A DNA stretch of 64,000 nucleotides from Channa striata. Lineage: Eukaryota > Chordata > Actinopteri > Anabantiformes > Channidae. The notes beneath the pieces were generated by a model. The model saw nothing but the letters and a program-made list of their open reading frames with translations. It ran no database searches and was not told the DNA's origin. This document shows positions 36,701 to 47,258 of the stretch, piece by piece. The stretch is taken from assembly GCA_033026295.1 (NCBI GenBank), contig CM065174.1:2965001-3029000 (forward strand), read 5' to 3'. Position numbers and translations under genes: made by a program. Within the stretch, counting starts at the first letter, position 1, and the number at the start of each line of letters is the position of its first letter.

Positions 36701-37886
36701 CCAGGCGTTCGTGGATTATGTCCACGTGATCCCGTCGCATGTGTTGCTTTTCTCCTAACTCTGATCTTTAACACGAGGGCAAATCTCTGAGGAGTTGTTT
36801 CAAACAAACCCTGTGTAATTTTGATTCACACCGTTTTACACTCGTGTCTTTGTTCCAGGCTCGTCTGGAGTATCTGCGCGATCAGTTCCAGATCAGAGAG
36901 AACGATTTCCTAACGTTCGATGCCATGCGTCACGCAGCTCAGTGTGTGGGCAGAGCCATCAGAGGCAAGACCGACTACGGGCTCATGATTTTCGCCGATA
37001 AGGTGTGTGATGTTTCCACCCTGCATTTCTCCTCTTGTCCTCACCTCACATGCGTATTTTATGAATCAGTGTGATGTCAGTAACTCCCCGTGTCCACAGC
37101 GTTACGCTCGAGCAGACAAACGTGGGAAGCTTCCTCGCTGGATTCAGGAGCACATAAACGACGGCAGTCTGAACCTCACTGTTGATGAGACGGTTCAGCT
37201 CTCCAAGCACTTCCTGCGGCAGATGGCTCAACCTTTCAGACAGGTGCGGCTCACAACTATCAAACCTCTGCTCCCCCCCTTTATTTTGGTATGCTAACAC
37301 CTGGGAAAGTAATTAGTCTTAAATTGTCTCCCTTTTCTGTCCGATTAATTAATGGTGCAGGCCCTGTAAAGCCTGAGCTTGCATCAGGTTTTCATTATAA
37401 CTTTAGCCAGAGTTATAGTTCAAAGTATGTCAAAACTGAACGGCTAATTCTGAATGCTTAGTTTTACAAATTGCGTATGTGTGCAGTGAGACAAGCTTTA
37501 CAGATTGAAGAGCTTCAGAACTTGATTCTTAATCAAAGTTTTTTCAGTATGCAAGTGATGGCTCCCTGTACATCCAGGGGCGAGCAAAAAAACGGTAATT
37601 CTGTGAAGTCAGCGTTCAAAAAAAGTACAGCACGCGTTAAACAATCAGGGTCACATTGCAGCTCACACTCCCCTTCTACCGCATGAATGCGTTGACTAGC
37701 TTATTGACGAAGACGATGATTAACTACAGATCCTTTGCCGTATCACCAGGCAACCAGTGTTACTCTGGTAACTGTCCCTCTTTCTCTGTCCAGGAGGACC
37801 AGTTGGGTCTGTCTCTGTTGACGCTGGAGCAGCTGGAGTCGGAGGAGATGCTGCAGAAAATCACCCAGATCGCTCATCAGACCTGA
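27758..37886 (+). CDS. ercc2: ERCC2/XPD, TFIIH 5'-3' DNA helicase
   Basis: Encodes the XPD helicase of TFIIH, which opens DNA in nucleotide excision repair. I join 23 coding exons with GT/AG sites and consistent phase: 27758-27762, 28448-28547, 29715-29792, 29907-29969, 30147-30260, 30831-30947, 31683-31799, 31999-32122, 32264-32360, 32601-32734, 32846-33014, 33243-33361, 33637-33706, 34088-34157, 34693-34794, 35231-35294, 35369-35490, 35573-35665, 35772-35844, 36025-36095, 36859-37002, 37100-37243, 37794-37886. The sum is 2283 bases, or 760 residues, the human length. Walker A is MPSGTGKT with Lys48. The Fe-S cysteines are Cys116, 134, 155 and 190. The DEAH box is 234-237. The C-terminal helicase block includes AAQCVGRAIRGKTDYG. 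All key residues are present, so the gene looks intact. Exon 1 codes for only five bases. It is tail-to-tail with klc3. Confidence 0.97.
29155..29300 (+). mobile_element. tRNA-derived SINE in ercc2 intron 2
   Basis: Reads A-box-like 'ctagctcaggtgatggcg', B-box-like 'cagtggtttgactctgaa', then the SINE body phrase 'taagtcactttggttcaaag' with 'gctaaaggacta'. Same family as the copies at 5.8, 36.3 and 57.5 kb. Confidence 0.7.
33400..33545 (+). mobile_element. LINE/SINE 3' tail in ercc2 intron 12
   Basis: A T-rich stretch leads into 'gtgtagcactttcagatttg' and 'gtgaagtgctttataaataa', then ATT repeats. This is the classic tail of fish L2/Rex-type elements, here 5'-truncated. Confidence 0.6.
36128..36352 (-). 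mobile_element. Nested Tc1-like end and SINE in ercc2 intron 20
   Basis: 'TA|CAGTGGCAAGAGAAAGTATG' near 36118-36140 matches the end of a fish Tc1-like element, including the TA target. The stretch to 36352, read on the minus strand, is a tRNA-headed SINE: ggggcagctgtgtctcagac, then B-box 'cagtggtttgattcctag'. The SINE seems to sit in or beside the transposon end. Confidence 0.6.
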
Positions 37887-40527
37887 AGGTGACGCACATT
37901 GTAATGTCATCCCCATGACAACAGCCGTTAGGATAACTTTGTTACTGTGCCATTATCACAAACGCAAAATAGATTTATTTTAAAGCGGTGTTGGCGCAGC
38001 TGTGGTGGCCGTTATTCTGGTGCCCTCAAGAGAAAACGCTTTGCTCTCAGTATTTCCTGTTTGTTGTCCTCTCGTATTGTAACATCCGTCAGATCAATAA
38101 GCAGGTTCTGGATTTACAGATGGTTTTAGTATTTAATGGAAATCACTCGCCTAATAATGCTAAATTTAGTTTGAACATCTGTAAAACTACACAAATTAAT
38201 TTACATTTCATGTAAAGTCATGTTTCAAACAGTGTTAACAGATTAAGAATAACTTTCAGGACCAAAAAGGACCAACACATGTTGCACCGTTTTTAAAAAC
38301 CTCTTTATTCCAATAAGACGAGCAGTTGTGTTGTGAGAATGGGGAAGAACATTCAGCGTCTGTCATACAGATATTACTACTGCAGCTGTACATAGTTATG
38401 TTTTATACTGTATATTTGTTTCTACCAGCAATTTGGAATATAAATGTTTGTATTTAACAGCTGACTGTCATCTGCTTTTTTTAGGGGGGGGGGTGTAAGT
38501 AAACTGCACTGTACTGTCAAGCCCTAAAAGACAAGAGGATTCTATAATACTACAATATTAATGTCTTATTGCTATTTATTTAAGCTCAACTTTAAAATAT
38601 AAAACATTCATATTTCAACAGCATAGAAAATATAGTCCAGTTTCTACTTTTTCTGCATTTTGAATGTAACAGACTATTTCCACAGTAACTAACACGGTGC
38701 GATTTCAGCCCTTACAACAAATGTACCACTGGTTCCCCACAAAGTAAAGACAGGACAGAAGAAAAATCAAACAGCCATAAAGTAACATGAAAAGATTTCT
38801 CAGCAGCACTTGCGTATTAGTGTCTAATCGTCACATCAGTAGATTTTCCCGAGGGTCTATCTGAACAATTATTTTACAGGTTGAGTATAAACTTGAATCA
38901 TGTGAAATTATAAGACAACATGCATTTACTCACAACAGCACAGAATTATCACTGCAATTCATCTACGTATTTGAATCACAACTTTAGCCGCTGTGGGTCA
39001 GTGTTCTCAGTTACAAAGAAACACATACTGTAACGTAACGTCTACCTGCTCAGACTGTCACGTTCCCGCTGGCGAACACAGCCGATCATTTAAAGATCTA
39101 AAGTAAACACTGGACACGGCTCAGAGTTTACTTAGGTTAGAAACCAGATCTGCTGTTAGCTTTAGTCAAACAAGGTTTGGAACTAACAGAGGCATGTTTG
39201 TCTAATCTTAACTAGAACTCATTAGTTTAAGCTAGCAGCGGTGTATGTACAGTCTGTCAGCTGACGTTAGCCTAAAGGGAAAATAGCAGGCGTACACATT
39301 CAGTGTAGCACGAGCTCACGTGGTCACCGCACGTCAGCTTCCTAAAAACTCACAGCTGAAGCCAAATGGGTTTCGAGCAAACCAGGCGACAGCCTCACAG
39401 TCTTCATTGGCAGGTTTCCTCACCAGATGCGGATGATTCCCACTCGCATGGAACCAGTTTGTTTCACTGACAATAAATTAACCAACACGTGAAAAACTTT
39501 GGGAATGTTCAACAGACCTGGAAGAGCCAAGGTACCAAAACACAGTTTGTAAACTGAAGTGGATTCATTCTGCAAAGTGCCTTACAACAAGCTACATTTT
39601 ACTTATTGTCAAATCAATCCCTGAAACAATCTTTGTGGACAATGTTGCACAGTAATAATGCTGCTTAAATACCAGAGTCATCAAATCAACACTGACTCAG
39701 GCCCAAAACGCTTAATTTGTTTCTTGATCAAATGTTTCGAACAGAAGAATCATTGATGGTTTAACATCAACAGACAACAAGTATGCACTTAGTGAAATCC
39801 TATTTTCTGAATATGGAAACATACACTTAAGGGTGTTAATTAGTCATTCATATTAAAATAAACATCCGTTTTGTGTAAAAATGTTTCATCTTTATATAAA
39901 GTCGTATACGCTTCCTTTCACTTTAGTTTAAAAAGCATTGGCCCTTGTTTTCATGACGTGGAATGAAGGGACCGGACTGTAGTGCAAAGCAGCTCAAGTA
40001 AACACGTGTTTCTATGATTATCATCATCGAAATCTATGAAAATATAAATTGAACATGAATATTTTGTAGCAATTTACATAGACTTTAGAAAGTCTAACCT
40101 TTATAGCTGAACTTGTTCCTCGTAAACAAAATGTAATAATTACAATTTGACAAATATGTTGTTGATCTTTACTTCCCTGTGCGTCTTTAGAAAGAGTCTG
40201 TGGCCGCTGAGCTGTCATTGAGAAGAAAAGAGACGCTGGACCTGGAAAATATTCTCTCGAACGCTGGTGTTATTTTAAAAGCATCTGTGCTAATAATTCT
40301 ATGAGGACGAAACAGGAAGGAAAGGCCGAAGCGTTGATCTGTGACCGTGACGTGTTTCTAACCACAGAATCAGCTCAAGGCCTTTCAAACAAATCGTGTA
40401 TTTGTTGGTTCTTATTTGAGAAATGATGAATTATTGACACATTTGGTCACGGCTTGTGACGTGTACCTTCGTTTTCCGTGAGGGGGAATAAAGTGGGGAT
40501 CAGCGTGTTCAGAGGTGTCGGTGCGCG
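37887..40527. other. Convergent 3' UTR region of ercc2 and klc3
   Basis: No protein gene is seen between the two stop codons. On the plus strand, 'ggaatataaatg' (38434-38445) followed by T- and GT-rich sequence is a possible ercc2 poly(A) site. On the minus strand the nearest good klc3 signal I find is AATAAA at 38304-38309, followed (minus reading) by a TGTGTTGGTCC/TTTTT stretch. If both are used, the two 3' UTRs overlap at about 38285-38460. Confidence 0.5.
38304..38309 (-). promoter_or_regulatory. klc3: Candidate klc3 poly(A) signal
   Basis: AATAAA on the minus strand (tttatt on the plus strand), with a GU-rich downstream element. A second copy lies lower in the minus-strand upstream sequence, near 38572. 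This would give klc3 a 3' UTR of about 2 kb. Confidence 0.4.
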
Positions 40528-41944
40528 TTAGCTGGTCCCGCCGAGTGAACCTCGTCGTGTCAGGCTCTGCGTGCTGGAGCTCAGGCCTCGCACATCTGTC
40601 AAACGGCTCGTCTGAGGAGCAGAAACATGATACGCGTTAAACATTCCACGTTCCTTTACCTGTGAATCCAGCTAACATTTATAAACACAAGCCGAATCAC
40701 GTACATTTGTAAGATTGTTCACTGCACTGCAGATCAATGAGCATAAAACTGGACTTTGAGCATGTGACTAACGGTCGGCTCACCTGAGCTCCGTCCGGAC
40801 TCCGTCCAACATTTAACACATTCAGAGAGTTTGCTCTCTTCATCCTGCAAACACGACACAACGTCACAACCATTTTTATAAAGGAATGTCAGAAACAAAT
40901 GTGAAATGCAGGATCATAACTTCCAGCTCTGATGGTTGAAGGGTTTAAAAACATTAGCTTTAATGAAGAGATCTAGTTTAGCTTCACACACAGAGCGCAG
41001 AATATTACCCAGCATTCCTCGGGGTCGTTTCATCAACGCCAGTTCCTCTCAGCTTGCGGACCAGCTTCTCGCTGCTTCGACGTATCGACTCTCTAAGTTT
41101 GGTGAATGAGCCGCTGCGCCTTAAGGTACCAAGTCCGTCTGGTCTGGAGCCGCCCTCCTCAGAACCGGACCAGGTTGGACGACCTTCGCCTGGGGAAGAG
41201 ACGATGACAAACAGCGTGGGAGCGTACGTTTTTGTGTCTCCTCTCGTGCGTAACCCTGGAACTATCTACATTCTTTGTATTATTGCTCTTTCTCCTTTAT
41301 ATATTTACAACAATTTTGGTAATAAAGATTATTTCTGACGCCGTGTGGTGGAATACATATCATAAACCAGAAAAGTCTGTCTGTACCTTCTACTGATCCA
41401 AACTCCTTTTCGTGAGCCCTGGTCAGGATTTCTTTGTAAAGAGCTTCAGCTTGTCTGTACTTTCCCTGTTTAAGATAACACGACGCCTGAGGGGGACAAG
41501 TGAAGCTCCGTGATCTTTTTACCCTCCACAGTCTAAAGAGCGACATGTCAAAACTGATAGTTTCCCTCTGGTCTCACCAGGTTGTTCTTGGTTTTGGCCA
41601 CGTTGGCGTCGTCTGGGCCCAGTTTGCTTTGGTAGATGTGCAGAGCCCGCTCGTAGTACTGCTCCACCTCCTGGTACTTGCCCTGGTTCTGACACAGCAG
41701 AGCCAGGTTGTTCAGCTGCTTGGCCACATCTGGGTGGTCTGTACCCAGAACCTGAGGGGGCATTCAGACACACAACGAGAGGGAGATGGACATTAGGCTT
41801 CCTAGAAGACGAAAAGTGTCTGAGGAATGACAAAACAAATAATCCTCACTGTTATTGTTTAGTTAATATTTAGAGCAAATAGTTTTGATAAACTTACCAG
41901 TGAACTTGACTGCTAAGAGACAGAAACAAAGCGAGGGCAGAAGT

Positions 41945-41977
<33 letters not shown>

Positions 41978-44900
41978 CTCACCTTCTCTCTGATCTCCAG
42001 AGCTCTTTTACACAGCGGTTCTGCTTCCTTGTATTTGCCCCTCTTCCCATAAAGGACGGCCAGGTTGTTGAGTGTTGCTGCCACCTACACACACAACCAG
42101 AGTGTAAATATCATATTCCAATCTAGACAACGAGAGCAAACACAATACCAATGTTCAGAAACTGAGGATCAAATGTCTGAAACATACATCCCTCCGCCAA
42201 AAACACTTTATACTTACACAGATATATTGAATTATTCAGAGCAGACTGAGCAAAGCATTTGTTAGACATTTAATAAAAATCTTTAGATTCACTGATTCAG
42301 GCCCCAGCCTCAGGTTGAGAGTGTTACTGACCCCCCCTCTTCCTTAGAACCAGTTCCAGAGCGACTTCAGAGCCAGTGCCTATTTTTGAACCAGTTCAGT
42401 GCATTTCAACAGCAAAAGAAGGAAATCTGGCTCCAGAAGGGCCCAAAATTTCTGCTGGTTTAAAACCAAGACCCACTTTTCGAGGGGCGGGGTTATTGTG
42501 AGCAACATGAGCGAGCACAGCTGCACTGTACAGGTGAACATCAACGTGCCATTAGATTTGGACAGATGCAGTGTGATCGATACGAGTTCAGTCGAAGGCT
42601 AATAAAGGCCAATGGTCCTGCAGCTGGTTCAGTGTTGGCATTGTTAGGTTCCGTAAAACAAAGTTTGAATCCAATAGAACTGCAAAGCGTTCATGACGTT
42701 CCACACAATACGTTTGACCAGGGGGGTTTGGATTCCAGAGGGATCCTGTGGAACCAGCTCCCAGTCCAGATTCCGGAAGCAGACACCCTCTCTACTTTTA
42801 AGACGAGGCGTCAAACCTTCCTCTTTGATAAAGCTTAGAGTTAGTTCTGGTCCTGCAGCTACAGGATCAGACTGCTGGGGGACCAACTCCTGATGCACTG
42901 AGACACTTTCTTCCTCAGTCATCACTGTGGGACGTTAAGTCTGTGTCTCCTTTCTCCTGTAGTTGTGCTTCCCCCCATGTCTCCCTCTCTCTGTCCTTGT
43001 CCTCAGTTGTCCCCAACTTTGGAGCTGTGTGTCTTCCAGTGCGCAGCTACTGGTCCCAACCAACCTGCCCAATGTTTTCTTTCCGCCACTTTCCGCTCCC
43101 CTGACAGATGACCGCCCACCCTGAGCCCCGATTCTCTAAATGTTTGTCTTTATTGATTATTAAGCAAATCGATGAGTAAAATGGTGTTTTTATTCATTGA
43201 TAAAAATTAACTCTACAACACAATGTGCAAAAACGGGAAGGGCCACTGTAGTTCAGATTACGTTATGTATCTGACAATATGTCAGTGTCTCTATAAATTC
43301 ACTGAAACTGCTTTATTAAAAAAATGAAAACCAACTTACAGCTGGATGATCCATGCCCAGAGTTTTCTCCCTGATCGCCAGGGCGTCGTTCAGCAGGTTG
43401 GCTGCTTCTTTGTATTTGTTCTGGTCTCTGCAGGAAAAAAAACCCCAAACAAATCAAGCTTCTCATATAAAGTCATACAGCTATGAAAAAAAAATCTGCA
43501 AGTACAAAAAACACTGAAGCTTTGTTAGTTTACCACTGCTGGTTCTTATTGCTTAACAGTTTGACTGGTTTTCATTTTTCCTCATTTTGTTCTATAAGGA
43601 TTATGAGGATTATAAAACGTGTGAACAGTAACACCGTTGTTGTACCAATGAAAAAACTGAGCCATAAATACACAGATTTACATAGATTAGCACAGTTTCA
43701 GTTAACGTAGCTCTAACTGTTGTCAGGGGGGAATCTGACCTTCATCATCGAACACAACATCGAAGTGGAAACACTTCAACTGTTTGACAGTTACAACCCG
43801 ACGTAAATGTACATTAGGAGGATTAGAGGATAAGGCACATTTAGTTGCCGTGGTAACTGGTCTCACCTGTAAACCAGTGCCAGTATGTTCAGCATGGTGG
43901 CTACATCCGGGTGAGTGTGGCCTGAGGACTTCTCCAGGTCTTCCAAAGCCTGTTGAGAAATTTTCACCAGGAGACACTGACATTTTCCATAAAGCTGCAT
44001 TAACACACTTATTTCTGTTACTTTCCTCCAGGGAATTGGGGCCAACGTTTGAAAAAATTCTCATCCTTTAAGGGGAAACCAGCGTGAGGTGGAAGCCCAT
44101 CTGACCTGTTTGCAGAGCGGCACAGCGACCTCGTAGCGTCCCTGGGAAGCGTACTGGATGACCAGGTTGTGGAGTGTGCGGAGGCGGGCGGGAATCTCGT
44201 AGCCGCCCTGCTGGGCTGCGGCTGCGGCACTGCTGTGGTGAGGCTGGGACACTGAGCAACAAGCACAAAGACGACTGTTCAGGAATCAAGTAGCAGAAAA
44301 AGACTGAAAGGAACTTTTTCAACCGCTTCACAGACGGATTAAATTGACATTTGACCAAGATTTGGACCAAAAATGAATTAAATTCACTTCTGTTTAATAG
44401 CGAGTGGCACTTTGTCTATGATAATAATCAGTATGATGAAGTGTTTAAACAAATACCTGAAATTTCTTTAAGCTTTGGCAGGATTTTATTTGATCCCTCT
44501 TTTACGTTATAGATTTTGCCTCAGGTCTTATAATGTTCTTACTGCTTGTGAAGCTCAAAATTTGACAACAGAGTTTGAAACGCATCTGCTTTGTGTGAAG
44601 AGGTTAAGAAAATCAGTCTTAGCGCTCATCTCTGGAGAATAAATACCTGTTCAACAAGCAGAAACAGAACATCTACGCTTTCCTGCTGCAAACACCAATT
44701 AAAGAGTGAACATCAGTGACTGGAGGAACCACACAGACATTAAAGGATCAGCAGCGGTGAGACGTCTCACACCAGGTGAAATGACTGTGTGACGCTCACA
44801 GCATTTTAAAGACTCTGCACATTCAGCGCAGAAGTTAATTTTGTAATTTCAGTGACGTGAGAACACCACAGTCATTCAATGAATTACGTGAACACATATA

Positions 44901-47258
44901 TTCAGACGGAGGACATCACAACTGAAACAAATACACAAGCCAGTGCAGTCTTACTCTGTGACTGCTCCTCGTCTTCAGCAGGAAACAGGTCGTCGAGAGA
45001 CTCTTTGTTGGAAGACGTGTCTTTGTCATCCTGAAGACATAAAGAGGAAATGCAGATAAATGATCTCATCACGTTTCCCCAGGTCTACGCTAAGCTGGAA
45101 GTTTATATTCGGATTAAAATAAGAAAAACACATTGTTCACAGCGACTGTCTGCAGATTTACAGGGCGTTTAATCTTCTGTGTTTGGTTTTGCAACCCATC
45201 TAATGCCTGGTTCATGCATTCACTGCGTCAGCCCCTTTCCGGCTGTTCACAGCACACGTCTTGATGAACGCACTGTTCACGGTACATTATATCTGTACGG
45301 CACTAAACTCTGTTTGTTGAAGAGATCATTGGAGCCACAGATACAGAAAGCTCTGAATTTAATTTCTGTCAGTTGGCCAGAAACACAATTATCACATTAC
45401 TCTGTGTTTCTGAATGCATCCCACCAAACTCTCCACTGTTGCATAGCACGCGCTCAAGGGGATTTGTTGGGTTTTCTCTACATAGTCTTGAAATATGTAA
45501 AGTGCCTTGAGATATCCATGTTGTGAACTGGAGCCATATAAATAAAGTGGAATTGAAATGAATATGTAACCATCTCGTTCTTATGAAAATCTCAGCTTCA
45601 CAAAAGTCTCCCCCAATCTTTCCTACTTTTACTCAGCGTCATGTTTCAGACACAGAATGGGCCTGACATACACCTGCAGAAAAATATGCTGCTTGAATAA
45701 AGATCACACACTTCCTGTTAGTATTGCCAAGGTGTTTTTTATCATTTGATCCTTGTCATGCTTACATAACACCTTACTGTCTGGCAAAGTAGCCTAATAC
45801 CTTTCCTGAACATGCACAAACATATCTGCGTGTGCGCCATGTGTTCTCACTAGCTGCGGCTCCTCCTGGTCATATTTCCGTATGGACGACATGAACTGCA
45901 GGTGTCTGTTCTGCTCCTCCAGGGTGACCACTTCCTGTTCGCGGTCCTGCAGCCGCTGCTGAGCCCCGGCCAGCTCGTCTCTCAACCACTGGTTCTCCTG
46001 ACACAGACGACGCACCTGAGGACGAAGGGAAACGGGAGGACGGGAAAAAAAAATGGATGCAGCATCATGGGACGAGGAGAAAAGGATGCAGCAGCAATTA
46101 TGTGGCAAATTCTCTGAGGAACTTGAAGCATCAAATGTCTATTTATTGTTACATTATTACAATATGTGTCAAATTATTTAATTTTTAAATGAAAATTTGG
46201 CTCGAATCAAATAATGTAAGAACTTACTGCATTAAACAGGAAATATGCTCAACATCGGTATTACATTATGCAAAACCTCTTACAGTACTAACTTTTATGA
46301 ATTTATTACACATTCCACACTTATTGCAATATGAGTTTCTACAAGACAAAAAACTAGAAGGGAAGCAGAGGTTTATTTAATCTCTCCCCAGGAAAACACA
46401 AAGACCTGCCATCTTCTCTTCCATCACCTGCACAGTCTCACCTGAGCTCGCAGCTTCTGTTTCTCTGCCTCCAATGAACCGAGATGAGCTGACAACGCCA
46501 TCATCACCTGACGGAAGGAAAAACACCATGGAACCGTGCAACATACAGCAGAATCATAGTTACCTAAAATTTCAAAACCTTATACACACTAATACATGCT
46601 CTAATATCCAATGCTTTTATACTTTGTTTTTAATTCCCCTAATTCCACATGCATTGTGAGGCTAACCTCAGCGTTTATGTTATTACTGTATTAGTATTTT
46701 ATATACATATATACATACGTATATTTATGTATTTTCTGTCTCGTTTTAGATGCTTTCTGTCTGTGGTTGTTTGGAATATTTTTAGTCGTTATTGCCTTTA
46801 AGAAAACGTGAACATGTGGGTTTCAAATGAAGATGGATTTGGGGTAAATGAACCGTCATACAAAGCTAATGAAGTACAGCATTATAAAGAAAATACGTTT
46901 TTGGAATTTTAAAAAGGTCCAAAACTATTTGAGCAGAGCCGCAGTGTGAAGTAGGAAATATGAAAATAATAACGACTGGGTTTGTTTTAAGGCTTGCAGT
47001 CAATGCGAAAGCAAAGCGATCAGATGAAGGGATGTGCTGCGTTGGCACCTGCGCCTCGCTCAGGCCCAGCTCGATCCTTTCCAGCGTCTGGTGGATGATG
47101 CCACTCTTCTCCTGCTCCACGCTGCCGCTCTCCGCTGCCGGCCGGCTCTCCACCGCCTCCTGCAGGCTGTCCAGCAGGCTGCGGTTCTCTCCTCTCAGCG
47201 CCTCCAGCCCCGCGATCACCTGCTGCGTGTTGCACAGAATCTCCTCTGCAGACAACAT
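40528..47258 (-). CDS. klc3: Kinesin light chain 3
   Basis: A cargo-binding light chain of kinesin-1. Thirteen coding exons in transcript order: 47049-47258, 46442-46507, 45851-46015, 44955-45030, 44106-44251, 43867-43949, 43340-43427, 41983-42084, 41578-41751, 41387-41486, 41009-41189, 40784-40844, 40528-40611. The sum is 1536 bases, or 511 residues. Residues about 60-145 form the heptad coiled coil that pairs with the heavy chain (VRRLCQENQWLRDELAGAQQ). An acidic LFPAEDEE follows (162-169; the LFP-acidic autoinhibitory motif of KLCs). TPR repeats span about 190-395 (GGYEIPARLRTLHNLVIQYA and VAATLNNLAVLYGKRGKYKE). After EFGSVE the protein goes straight to a Ser/Arg tail (SIRRSSEKLVRKLRG, then MKRANSLNVLNV), omitting the last TPR segment found in KLC1/2/4. 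Human KLC3 has the same omission. The tail, together with ercc2 and ckm as neighbours, supports klc3. Donor 1 (CAG|gtgcca) is weak. Confidence 0.93.
41947..41976. repeat. (CA)n tract next to a klc3 splice donor
   Basis: A pure (GT)15 on the plus strand. On the transcribed strand the klc3 intron starts GTGAGAA and at once enters (CA)n, only about 7 bases after the exon that ends at 41983. Confidence 0.9.
42690..43100 (+). mobile_element. L2/CR1-type LINE 3' end in klc3 intron 7
   Basis: The frame ending at 42838 reads LWNQLPVQIPEADTLSTFK followed by TFLFDKA and stop. This matches the extreme C-terminus of L2/CR1-type LINE ORF2 proteins. The following 'ataaagcttagagttagttctgg' and 'tgctgggggaccaactcctgatgcac' are known LINE 3' UTR phrases. 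It is 5'-truncated and opposite in strand to klc3. The sequence before it (42300-42600, 'gaaccagttccagagcgactt') looks like another old element. Confidence 0.75.
45165..45560 (+). mobile_element. L2-type LINE or SINE tail in klc3 intron 3
   Basis: Ends with 'gtaaagtgccttgagatatcc', then 'ccatataaataaagtggaattgaaat', the typical tail of L2-related fish elements ('..ggcgctatataaataaa..'). The internal part is degenerate. It is inserted antisense to klc3. Confidence 0.65.
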
